A model generated the notes under the pieces. That model saw nothing but the letters and a program-made list of their open reading frames with translations, was not told the DNA's origin and did not search any database. 64,000 bases of DNA from Amycolatopsis alba DSM 44262 (GTDB lineage: Bacteria; Actinomycetota; Actinomycetes; Mycobacteriales; Pseudonocardiaceae): assembly GCF_000384215.1 (NCBI RefSeq), contig NZ_KB913032.1:3489665-3553664 (forward strand), given 5' to 3'. Positions 27,818 to 34,750 of this stretch are shown here, one piece after another. Position 1 is the stretch's first letter; each line of letters begins with the position of its first letter. A program made the translations under genes and the position numbers.

Positions 27818-29379
27818 GCCGCCACCCCCTCGGGCCCACGACGGGTGGCCAGGTCGACGACGTGGGCGCCGCCGTTGGTTACGTAGGTCTCCAGCGCCTT
27901 GACCGTCTCGTCTGGCACCCAGCCAGCACGGACCCGCAGCGGTTCGCGGATGCCGTCGCCCCAGATGTAGCCGACGCCCGCAGTCGACTCTTCGATCCGG
28001 TTCGCCCACGCCCCGCGTTCGTACGCGCCGTCACCGAGGACCATCCCGACGTGCGTCTTCGAGGTGACCCGCAGACAGACCCGCCGGGGGAACAGCTCAC
28101 GTACGGGAACGGTGTCCTTCGTCGGCTCCTGCACATACCCGCGCACCGTGTAGCCGAGCGCCCGGCCCTGGGTGGTCAGGATGGCGACCCGTTCGACGAT
28201 GGCTTCGCGGGTCTTGCGGTCGGTGTACTTGGTCAGCGCGCCGATCTCGTCGAACTCCAGCACCTCCAACGGGTTCTCCGTGGAGATCGGAACCTCACGG
28301 GTGCGCCCGGCGAACTCGCGCTTGCGGGACTCGAGCCCGTCGAGCAGGTCGTCCAGGACCTCGATCGCTTCCTTGCCCGCAACGCCGTAGCGGGCAAAGA
28401 TCCCGCGCCCGTAGGCGAGTTCCATCCCCTTCGGGTCGATCCCGGAGACGCGTACCGTTCCGGCCCGGATCGCCGAGGCGGCCGACACGAGCGGGGACCA
28501 CATGACCGAGTTCTTCCCGGCCCCGGTGGCACCGGCGACGAGCATGTGCGCTCCCGGACCGGTCAGCGGCAGCCGCCAGTCCTTCCCGTACTCGGTCCGT
28601 CCGGCAAACACCCGCCGCAGATCCACGCCGTCGACGGTCGCCAGCTCCGCGCAGTCCACAGGAGCTTGGAGGAGGTCCCGGCGCTGGAAGTCGAGCGAGA
28701 CGACGTTGGGTTCCAGCTCCCGCACCTGGCACCGCGTGACCTTGCGAGCCACGGCCAAGGCGCGGGCGGCGTCGTCGAAGTCCTCCGGCTTCTGACCCGG
28801 CACGAGCCGGACACGGACCTCATCCCACGACGGCCCCGACTTCACGCCCAGCACCTTCGGCACCTGCACCGCCGCACCGCCCGCAGTACGAGAGACTGCC
28901 TTCCGGCGACGGCCGACGAGGTTGACGGTCACTTCCACGGGCACGGTGCCGTCGGAGATGGACAGGCCGCAGGCGTGCAGCCAGCCCGGCAGTTTCCGGG
29001 TGTAGGTGAACCACCGCAGCCACCACGTCCGCAGGAACCGGCCACAGCACCGATCGAACGACACCACGTCGATCAGCCGCCACACCACCAGCACCACGCT
29101 GACCGAACCCGCCGTGATCGCGAGCGACGGCCAGCCACGCCACTGCCACCAGGCCACCACGGCCAGGACACCGAGGCTGGTCCGCCAGTACGTGAAGACT
29201 TGCTTTCCCAGCCACACCAACAACTTCACGGCCGACCACAGAGCGACGAAGACCACCGCAGCCGCAGCCAGGACTTCCGCGATCGTGGCGAGCGCGCGGC
29301 CGAGCTTGTGCAGCAGCCACACCACCACACCCAGTACCCCGCCACCGAAGAGGAGGACACCAATCCCATTCGCGTTCAT
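27814..29379 (-). CDS. traSA: FtsK/SpoIIIE-like conjugal transfer protein (TraSA type)
   Basis: A 521-residue DNA translocase. Two or three membrane segments lie in residues 1-100. The ATPase has Walker A GATGAGKN (283-290; the residue after Lys is Asn, not Ser/Thr, as often varies in this family) and Walker B VLEFDEIGAL. Family proteins move double-stranded DNA between mycelia as hexamers, without a relaxase. ATG 29379 overlaps the upstream small gene's stop by 4 bp. The C-terminus (VVDLATRRGPEGVAA) may bind clt repeats, which I did not find. Confidence 0.94.
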   Translation of the reverse strand: MNANGIGVLLFGGGVLGVVVWLLHKLGRALATIAEVLAAAAVVFVALWSAVKLLVWLGKQVFTYWRTSLGVLAVVAWWQWRGWPSLAITAGSVSVVLVVWRLIDVVSFDRCCGRFLRTWWLRWFTYTRKLPGWLHACGLSISDGTVPVEVTVNLVGRRRKAVSRTAGGAAVQVPKVLGVKSGPSWDEVRVRLVPGQKPEDFDDAARALAVARKVTRCQVRELEPNVVSLDFQRRDLLQAPVDCAELATVDGVDLRRVFAGRTEYGKDWRLPLTGPGAHMLVAGATGAGKNSVMWSPLVSAASAIRAGTVRVSGIDPKGMELAYGRGIFARYGVAGKEAIEVLDDLLDGLESRKREFAGRTREVPISTENPLEVLEFDEIGALTKYTDRKTREAIVERVAILTTQGRALGYTVRGYVQEPTKDTVPVRELFPRRVCLRVTSKTHVGMVLGDGAYERGAWANRIEESTAGVGYIWGDGIREPLRVRAGWVPDETVKALETYVTNGGAHVVDLATRRGPEGVAA

Positions 29380-29537
29380 CGGCGACCACCGCCGGTCAGG
29401 TCCAACGGCAGCATTCCCCGGCAGGGTGCACATTCCGTCTCGCCGGGCAGGAGCTTGGCGAACCGTTTACAGACTGTGCAGCGCGTTCGGGTGACCCCGT
29501 CTAGCGGTCGCTTGTTGCCATCGTTTAGCGTTGTCAT
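29376..29537 (-). CDS. Small zinc-ribbon protein, coupled to tra
   Basis: A 53-residue ORF: MTTLNDGNKRPLDG..., with CTVC and CAPC separated by 12 residues, a zinc ribbon. Start ATG 29537 has GGAAG about 8 nt upstream; the stop overlaps the tra start by 4 bp. The overlap and codon pattern support it being real. Role unknown, perhaps accessory to transfer. Confidence 0.7.
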   Translation of the reverse strand: MTTLNDGNKRPLDGVTRTRCTVCKRFAKLLPGETECAPCRGMLPLDLTGGGRR

Positions 29538-29689
29538 TGTTCACTTCCAGAGGTTGTGGACAGCGCAGGACCGGCGAGGTTTCCTAGGCCAGGTACCGGT
29601 TCTGCGCCTTACGAGACACGGGAAGCGCGTGAAGACGTGCTTGTACGCCGCACGTCCCCACGCACGTTTTCCCGGCAGCTATTCAGTTC

Positions 29690-29944
29690 TCAGCTAGCTT
29701 CCGACTTGTTCTTCAGGATCTGCGCGGCCACCTCCTCCGCCTTCCGCTCCTCATAGCCCACCCAGTAACGGAGTTCGTGGTGGTGCCCTCGGTCCACATC
29801 GGACACCGCTCGGTACATGCGTGCGTTGGCCTGATGGAACTTCAGCCAGGTAGTCAGATTCGACCCAGGCTTCGGACGATGAGCCGAGGCGACCAGATGC
29901 GCGTCCGCCAATGTCTGCGGCTCATTCCGGCCCGGCGTCGTCAT
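29690..29944 (-). CDS. AICE hypothetical protein
   Basis: An 84-residue protein (MTTPGRNEPQTLADAHLVASAHRPKPG..., ending KAEEVAAQILKNKSEAS). Hydrophilic, with no membrane segment. Its start overlaps the end of the preceding small gene by 23 bp, fitting an operon of compact AICE genes. Family not recognised; AICEs of this type carry several such short conserved genes. Confidence 0.65.
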   Translation of the reverse strand: MTTPGRNEPQTLADAHLVASAHRPKPGSNLTTWLKFHQANARMYRAVSDVDRGHHHELRYWVGYEERKAEEVAAQILKNKSEAS

Positions 29945-30164
29945 CACGCACCGCCTTGTGCTTGTCGAGGAACACGGCCAGTTCGTCCGCGCTGTCGCGG
30001 ATTTGGCGCAGGAGCCGGATGAACTCCGGCCACGCGGCCGGGTCGGACGGTGGCAGGATCGCCAAGCTGTCCGGGTCCAGGTAGATGACCAGGGCGGGGT
30101 TCGCCGAACCATTGCCCTGCATCCCCGCGACCGCCTGCCGCCCCGGCTTCCACATCGCGTTGAA
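29922..30164 (-). CDS. AICE hypothetical protein
   Basis: An 80-residue protein with a clear high-GC3 codon pattern (VAFNAMWKPGRQ..., ALVIYLDPDSLAILPPSDPAAWPEFIRLLRQIRDSADELAVFLDKH). GTG 30164 is chosen because GAGGAGG lies about 9 nt upstream; ATG 30155 is also possible. It probably folds as two strands and a helix pair. Overlaps its neighbours on both sides. Function unknown. Confidence 0.65.
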   Translation of the reverse strand, partial: FNAMWKPGRQAVAGMQGNGSANPALVIYLDPDSLAILPPSDPAAWPEFIRLLRQIRDSADELAVFLDKHKAVRDDDAGPE

Positions 30165-30477
30165 CGCCACGGCCCTGCCCCTCCTCGCTATAAGCGCGCA
30201 TCTCCCACGACCGCGCGTTCTCCTCGAACCCCTCAACAGCCGCCGTCACCGCCGCCAGCACCCACCACGACAACTGGCCCTGCGTTGCCAGCTCCCGCCA
30301 CGCCGACGCCACCGCAAAGGAAGCGACGGCCATGTCATGCGCCGCCAGGGCATCCCCGTCATGTGCGGTCCGCTGCGCCATCGCGCTGTAGTGGCGGTAC
30401 GCCTCTTCCCAGGCTTGGACCAGGTGCGGTGGAACCACGGCCACGCCCTGACTGCCAGGCACCCGGCCCGTCATCAC
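29944..30477 (-). CDS. AICE hypothetical protein, possibly frameshifted near 30200
   Basis: Starts at ATG 30477, overlapping the pra stop by 4 bp. The first 95 residues (MTGRVPGSQGVAVVPPHLVQAWEEAYRHYS..., FAVASAWRELATQG, VTAAVEGFEENARSW) look like a normal helical protein. After about 30195 the frame stays open to 29944 but reads as low-complexity Gly/Arg/Pro, while another frame carries the next gene. A one-base shift near 30190-30200 would end the protein at a TAG there. So either the true gene is about 95 residues with a frameshift, or the overlap is real. Confidence 0.5.
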   Translation of the reverse strand: MMTGRVPGSQGVAVVPPHLVQAWEEAYRHYSAMAQRTAHDGDALAAHDMAVASFAVASAWRELATQGQLSWWVLAAVTAAVEGFEENARSWEMRAYSEEGQGRGVQRDVEAGAAGGRGDAGQWFGEPRPGHLPGPGQLGDPATVRPGRVAGVHPAPAPNPRQRGRTGRVPRQAQGGA

Positions 30478-30929
30478 GCCGCCTTGGGCGTGGACTCGGC
30501 AGTGTTACGGCCCGACTTGGATGTGCCACCCGATGCGGCAGCCTTGAAACCGGTCGCGCGGAAAACGTAGGACTGGTACTTGAATTCGCCCTGGCCAGCC
30601 ACCTTCGGCTCAGCCGTCAGGCCCTCCAGCTCGATCGGCCGCATACCCGGCAGCACCTCGGACGTGGTCGGCACCGGCTGCACATCTGCCAGGAACGTGA
30701 CGTCGTAAGACGCGCGCTTGGAGTTGGTCTCGCTTGGGTCGGTGACCGTCGCCTTCCACTGACGCTTGCCCGTCACTTCGTCGACCCGCTGACGAACAGG
30801 TCGGCCAGCAGACCTGTCCTCCCGCGACTGGTACTCGTTGTCCGGCGCGACCTCCCCGACCATCACCAGCCCCAGCGGGAACGCGGCATCAAAGTCGATC
30901 TCGAAACGGTGTCCCTTGGCGATCGCCAT
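30474..30929 (-). CDS. pra: Pra-like activator of replication, integration and excision
   Basis: A 151-residue protein with the Pra-family layout: start MAIAKGHRFEIDFDAAFPLGLVMVGEVAPDNEY, then VTGKRQWKATVTD, and PGMRPIELEGLTAEPKV. In pSAM2, Pra switches on replication and transfer and is repressed by KorSA. ATG 30929 has AGGAGA 7 nt upstream. It is divergent from the korSA-like gene, with an inverted repeat in the gap that is a good KorSA operator candidate. First gene of the long minus-strand AICE operon. Confidence 0.85.
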   Translation of the reverse strand: MAIAKGHRFEIDFDAAFPLGLVMVGEVAPDNEYQSREDRSAGRPVRQRVDEVTGKRQWKATVTDPSETNSKRASYDVTFLADVQPVPTTSEVLPGMRPIELEGLTAEPKVAGQGEFKYQSYVFRATGFKAAASGGTSKSGRNTAESTPKAA

Positions 30930-30978
30930 GTGTCTGTCTCCTGTCGTCTCTGGAGCCCTACCGGGCTTACACCTTGTT

Positions 30979-31032
30979 AGAGGTAGTTCTATTAAGCGCT
31001 TCGCCGCACGAGTTGTCAATAGAACTATCTCT
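30979..31032. promoter_or_regulatory. Inverted repeat in the pra/korSA divergent promoter
   Basis: AGAGGTAGTTCTATT (30979-30993) and AATAGAACTATCTCT (31018-31032) are inverted copies with one mismatch, 24 bp apart. Each holds TAGTTCTA or its complement. Likely KorSA-type operators repressing both pra and korSA. Confidence 0.7.
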
Positions 31033-31097
31033 ATCGGACTCCGTAGACCATGATGGGGTGATACCGCTAGCGTTATCGACCGACGAAGGAGGACCAG

Positions 31098-31865
31098 GTG
31101 GGCACTGGCTACCGAGAGCTGGCCGCGATCCTGCGAGACGCGATCCAGCGGGGCGACTACGCCCCGGACACCACGCTGCCCAAGCAAGACGAGCTGGCCG
31201 ACGAGTACGACGTCAACGTCAACACCGTTCGCAAGGCCGTCGGGGTCCTCGAAGCCGAAGGACTGGTCACGCCGATCAGACGACGCGGGACAGTCGTTCG
31301 CGCACGCCCGCCCATGAAGCGCCTGGGCAAGGACCGGTACGCGAAGAGCAAGTGGAAGTACGGCGACACCGTCGCCTTCGTCGCCGACCGCGAAGCCTCC
31401 GGCCGCGACTGGAAGCCGACCGACCAGACGCAGACCGTCGCCAAGATCGAAGCTGACCGAGAAGTCGCCGACGCCCTCGGTGTCATCGTCGGATCACCGG
31501 TCTACGAGCGGGCACGACTGGTCAAGGACGCCGGCCAGCCCACCCACGTACTCGCCAGCTACTACCGCCCCGCCGATGTCGAAGGCACCCCCATCGTCGA
31601 CCCGACACCCGGCCCGGCCGGACGAGGTGGCGGGTTCCTGGTCCTCACCCTGCAAGGCCTTGAGCCAGACACCATGACTGAGACCTTCTACGCGCGGATG
31701 CCGACACCCGACGAGGCCGAACAGCTCGAACTTCCCGCAGGTGAACCCGTCATGGTCCTGCAACGCCGCACGTACACCGAGGACGGCCGCGTGGTCGAAT
31801 TCGCGCGAGGCGTACACGCCGCGAGCCGCTTCTCCTGGACCTACACTTTCAAGATCCCCGACTGA
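31098..31865 (+). CDS. korSA: GntR-family repressor (KorSA-like)
   Basis: A 255-residue GntR/HutC protein. The winged helix is at about 5-70 (YRELAAILRDAIQRGDYAPDTTLPKQDELADEYDVNVNTVRKAVGVLEAEGLV) and a UTRA ligand domain is in the C-terminal half (VYERARLVKDAGQPTHVLASYYRP, VMVLQRRTYTEDGRVVEFARGV). GTG start with AGGAGG upstream. By position and family it is the pSAM2 KorSA equivalent keeping the element quiescent. The ligand, if any, is unknown. Confidence 0.9.
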   Translation: MGTGYRELAAILRDAIQRGDYAPDTTLPKQDELADEYDVNVNTVRKAVGVLEAEGLVTPIRRRGTVVRARPPMKRLGKDRYAKSKWKYGDTVAFVADREASGRDWKPTDQTQTVAKIEADREVADALGVIVGSPVYERARLVKDAGQPTHVLASYYRPADVEGTPIVDPTPGPAGRGGGFLVLTLQGLEPDTMTETFYARMPTPDEAEQLELPAGEPVMVLQRRTYTEDGRVVEFARGVHAASRFSWTYTFKIPD

Positions 31866-31878
31866 TCCCGGAGACCCC

Positions 31879-32541
31879 ATGCCCGAGCGCTCGACCACCC
31901 TGCCGGACGGGCTCCGCGCCGACGTCCAGATGCTCTGGGACTACCACGACATGCACCACGAACTCCGGCCCGCCGACGTGGGAATCGGACTCGGCAGCCA
32001 TGATCTCGGGGTCGCGACCTTTACCGCGGAACTGTTCCAGGCCGGAATGTTCCCGCTCATCGTCTTCACCGGGGCCAACGCGCCGACGACTGTCGAGCGG
32101 TTCCCGCGCGGCGAGGCAGTCCACTACCGCGAACATGCGCTTGAGCTGGGCGTACCCGATGACGCCATCCTGGTCGAGCCCGAGGCGCGGAACACCGGGG
32201 ACAACATCACGCTCACTCGCGCACTGCTGGAGTCTCGCGGCATCGAGGTCGGGTCAGTCGTGCTCATCTCTCGGCCGTACCAGCAGCGTCGCGCGTACGC
32301 GACCTGCAAGAAGCTCTGGCCTGAGGTCGACGTCATCTGCGCTTCGCGGCCGCTGCCTTTGGACGAGTACATCGAGAGCATCGGCGACGTGGACCGCGTC
32401 ATCAACATGCTGGTCGGCGATACCCAGCGCATCACCGTCTACGCCGAACGCGGCTTCGCAATACATCAGGAGGTTCCTGACGAAGTTTCGCGCGCTTACT
32501 CTCGCCTAACGCAGACAGGCTTCACAAGGCGCCTGATATAG
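31879..32541 (+). CDS. YdcF/DUF218-superfamily protein
   Basis: A 220-residue cytoplasmic protein: VGIGLGSHDLGVATFTAELFQAGMFPLIVFTGANAP, then ILVEPEARNTGDNITLTRALLE and VLISRPYQQRRAYATCKKLWP. These are the DUF218 Rossmann-like features, without the membrane helices of larger SanA/ElyC types. It begins 13 bp after korSA with GGAG 5 nt before the ATG, so it is co-expressed with the repressor and perhaps active in the quiescent state. In pSAM2 the neighbouring Nudix gene pif blocks redundant transfer; a comparable role here is only a hypothesis. Confidence 0.85.
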   Translation: MPERSTTLPDGLRADVQMLWDYHDMHHELRPADVGIGLGSHDLGVATFTAELFQAGMFPLIVFTGANAPTTVERFPRGEAVHYREHALELGVPDDAILVEPEARNTGDNITLTRALLESRGIEVGSVVLISRPYQQRRAYATCKKLWPEVDVICASRPLPLDEYIESIGDVDRVINMLVGDTQRITVYAERGFAIHQEVPDEVSRAYSRLTQTGFTRRLI

Positions 32542-32564
32542 CAGGCGCCTTGTACGGCTACCGA

Positions 32565-33392
32565 CTACTTCGAATTCATAATTCTCTTCAGAAAACGTTT
32601 CAACACCTCCTCCAATTCTACAGGGTCACTCAATGCCTCAACGCTAACTCGGTCTACAAACGCGATCCCTGCATCGCGATAAAGGTGATCACTAGAAGTG
32701 TCGTGCGAACGACGCACATTGTGATGCGGCCCATCGATCTCAAGGACCCCCGTACGCCCCTTATAAGTGACAACAAAATCCGGTTCTCGCGTATGCCCAG
32801 GAATTCGTCCACGCGGAAGCGGAAAGATGGCAATTGTGTCACCAGTAGGGAAGAATTCTTCTTGCAAACTCTTCAGCTTACGATACACTTGCAATTCGCC
32901 AGGGTTTGTAAAGTAGAGGCCATCTTCGAACCAGCGCGGTGCCTGCTCTCGAACTACACGAGCTTGATTAGTCCGCCTTTGCCCTCGAAGAACTTCGACG
33001 AGCTGCTGCCTCCAGCCATAGTAAATGTCTGGAAACGCCTCACGAAACTCAATCCACGCGAGGTCAAATTCTTTTCTCCGCACTACTTCTCTGAAGATAT
33101 CCGAGATGGTGTCATCGTGCTTCGCAAACTCCGCCGCATGCTCAGGCTCATACTCGACCCACAACTTTCGGGTCTCTTCGTTGTAATCGTAAAAGTACTC
33201 AACCTCAGTTCTGGCAATCTTCAGCATTGCCTGAGCAGCCTCCTCAAAACCTCGACGAAGCAAGATTTGCGAGGTCAAAGTTAAGGCTTCGTCGACCATT
33301 CGTACATCTTTCACCTCGACAGGAACCGACTCATCATCCCGCATTTGAGAATAGGTTCGAGGGTCAGATTCGAAAGATTCAGGCTGACTCAA
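32565..33392 (-). CDS. PD-(D/E)XK-like nuclease of the DUF559/Vsr type (AICE cargo)
   Basis: A 275-residue protein. The C-terminal third reads EPDFVVTYKGRTGVLEIDGPHH and DHLYRDAGIAFVDRVSV, the DUF559/Vsr-like endonuclease pattern: D205, E218, D220 and H223/H224, with E166 (NPGELQVYRKL) as a possible further acidic residue. The N-terminal 150 residues are helical and charged and unlike anything I recognise. The gene is much poorer in GC than the rest of the window, with relaxed codon use, so it was acquired recently. Its ATG overlaps the upstream membrane-protein stop by 4 bp. A defence role is inferred from the nuclease, the cargo position and the pairing. Confidence 0.75.
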   Translation of the reverse strand: MSQPESFESDPRTYSQMRDDESVPVEVKDVRMVDEALTLTSQILLRRGFEEAAQAMLKIARTEVEYFYDYNEETRKLWVEYEPEHAAEFAKHDDTISDIFREVVRRKEFDLAWIEFREAFPDIYYGWRQQLVEVLRGQRRTNQARVVREQAPRWFEDGLYFTNPGELQVYRKLKSLQEEFFPTGDTIAIFPLPRGRIPGHTREPDFVVTYKGRTGVLEIDGPHHNVRRSHDTSSDHLYRDAGIAFVDRVSVEALSDPVELEEVLKRFLKRIMNSK

Positions 33393-33916
33393 GACTGTCC
33401 CTCTCTTTTTTCACCGAGCACACCATCTCCAGCAGTCACAGATTGATACAGCTCGATATAACGATCATTCGACCAGCCAGCGTCGCGGATCACGCCTAAT
33501 ATTACTCCGCGCGAAACGAGCGTGGAACCAATCGGCACCGCGATCTTCCGGTCAACCTTTTCCCATATTGCATGGCCGTCGTAGTCTCTGCGATATATCC
33601 AGCCATCGGACGCGAGCATGCTTCCCAGCTCGCTGGGAGTACTTGACGGCTGAGCACTAAGAGAAAGTCCAATGTGCCGAACCATGTCGTGCAGGCGAGC
33701 AAGCTCCTCTGCACGCCGGACGGCAGCGTCGTCGTCGACACGTTTGCGCAACGCCTCCGTGATCGCCTTCTCCGCAAGCACGATGGGCGCAACTAACAAC
33801 GCGGCTGAGCCAAGTTGGACCATGACTGACTGCGCATAAGTACCATCCGGCACCCACGCCCCACCCACGAGCAGCCCAAGCCCCAGGCCAAGCACAGTCC
33901 AGGCCCAGACGGGCAT
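33389..33916 (-). CDS. Two-helix membrane protein paired with the nuclease
   Basis: A 175-residue protein with two N-terminal membrane segments ([41 protein letters not shown]), a charged helix (LRKRVDDDAAVRRAEELARLHDMVRHIGLSL) and a cytoplasmic C-terminal domain (GSMLASDGWIYRRDYDGHAIWEKVDRKIAVPIGSTLVSRGVILGVIRDAGWSN in short). ATG 33916 has AAAGGG 8 nt upstream; GTG 33925 is possible. Low-GC like its partner. A membrane anchor plus soluble effector is a common defence layout, but the family is not recognised. Confidence 0.7.
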   Translation of the reverse strand: MPVWAWTVLGLGLGLLVGGAWVPDGTYAQSVMVQLGSAALLVAPIVLAEKAITEALRKRVDDDAAVRRAEELARLHDMVRHIGLSLSAQPSSTPSELGSMLASDGWIYRRDYDGHAIWEKVDRKIAVPIGSTLVSRGVILGVIRDAGWSNDRYIELYQSVTAGDGVLGEKREGQS

Positions 33917-33929
33917 CACCTTCACCCTT

Positions 33930-34516
33930 TCAGTATCCCTTGCCGATCCAATGTGGGGGTTACGCCTACTTCGATCGCTGCCTTGACTTGCTCAAATCGT
34001 GAAGTGCGACCTGATCTGAAGTCATCTGCCGAACTTGGCTCTATGGGATCAAGGCGCCGCCACCGGCGGCGCGCACGTCACCGCCCGTACGGCGGGCTTC
34101 GCCCCATGGCGGACGCCGGCCTCCCGCTCCGCTCCGGCAGGCGCCGCCGGGCGAGCCCGCCGACGAGGCAGCACCGCACAGCGCGCCGCCGCCACCGGAG
34201 ACCCAGGGAGCACGACGTCAGATCACCCGACCCACCTGACCGCGTGGCAGTGGTCACCGGGTGTCCCTCGCTGCTCAGCGTCTAACACCGTGCCGCCCGC
34301 ATCAAGGCGGGAAAGCGTGCCTTGACACGACCGACCCGGCGCTAGAGATGGCAGGGGCGAGGGAAGCGGAGCAAACAGGCACAAAGACGCAGGTGGGGGC
34401 GGGGTGCGTTGGGCCATTAACGGGCCATTCAGAGGGGTCAACCAAGGTCAATCAGGGCCACCCCGAGCAAGCGCCATCCCCAGGTCAGGGGCACTTTCCA
34501 GCATGATCACCCTGGT
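33930..34516. other. Non-coding right arm of the element
   Basis: Nearly 600 bp with no convincing gene. It holds a perfect GC hairpin, GCGCCGCC-acc-GGCGGCGC (34054-34072), more GC-rich dyads (CCGTACGG near 34088), tandem GGGCCATT sites (34411, 34422) and GGTCAA repeats 10 bp apart (34436, 34446). Candidate replication origin or stability region plus the right arm of attP. Confidence 0.5.
34411..34451. repeat. Tandem GGGCCATT and GGTCAA sites, right arm of attP
   Basis: GGGCCATTAA at 34411 and GGGCCATT at 34422, 11 bp apart, exactly as beside attL, followed by GGTCAA at 34436 and 34446. The first pair are probable integrase arm sites; the second pair may be Xis sites. Confidence 0.6.
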
Positions 34517-34608
34517 TCCCAAGCTGAATACGCGGGTTCGATTCCCGTCATCCGCTCTCACGCGAAAGCCCCAGGTCAGTGGATGTCCACTTAGGACCTG
34601 GGGCTTTT
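34517..34608. repeat. attR: 92-bp direct repeat
   Basis: Copy of 24261-24352 with one mismatch (34564). It carries the 3' half of tRNA-Gly and the terminator hairpin but no 5' half, so it is not a second tRNA gene. Confidence 0.92.
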
Positions 34609-34750
34609 GCTCTGACTGGGCGATCTTCCGGCTGGGCCGTTGCGGACCTACCTCTCTGACCCAACCACCGGCCGTCGGCTATGACCAAACCTCCTCACGG
34701 CGGAGCCTCCATGACACTCACGCCGCGGCCAAGGGCAGCGGCGCCGCGTG

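Larger units (their letters stand above)
24261..34608. mobile_element. pSAM2-like actinomycete integrative and conjugative element (AICE)
   Basis: A complete-looking AICE of about 10.3 kb in tRNA-Gly. Its ends are 92-bp direct repeats with one mismatch. From the left on the minus strand: int, xis, rep, a small gene, FtsK-like tra, a zinc-ribbon gene, small genes and pra; then on the plus strand a korSA-like GntR gene and a YdcF gene; then on the minus strand a nuclease and membrane-protein pair. Order and families match the pSAM2 group, whose members excise, replicate as rolling circles and move as double-stranded DNA via one FtsK-like protein. All core genes look intact. Confidence 0.93.

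Noticed and set aside
34035..34300. Overlapping open frames in the right arm of the element
   Set aside because: Arg/Ala/Pro-rich in every frame, no ribosome sites and no family features; treated as non-coding.
34517..34589. Second tRNA-Gly gene
   Set aside because: Only the 3' half is present; the 5' acceptor and D arm are missing, so it is attR.
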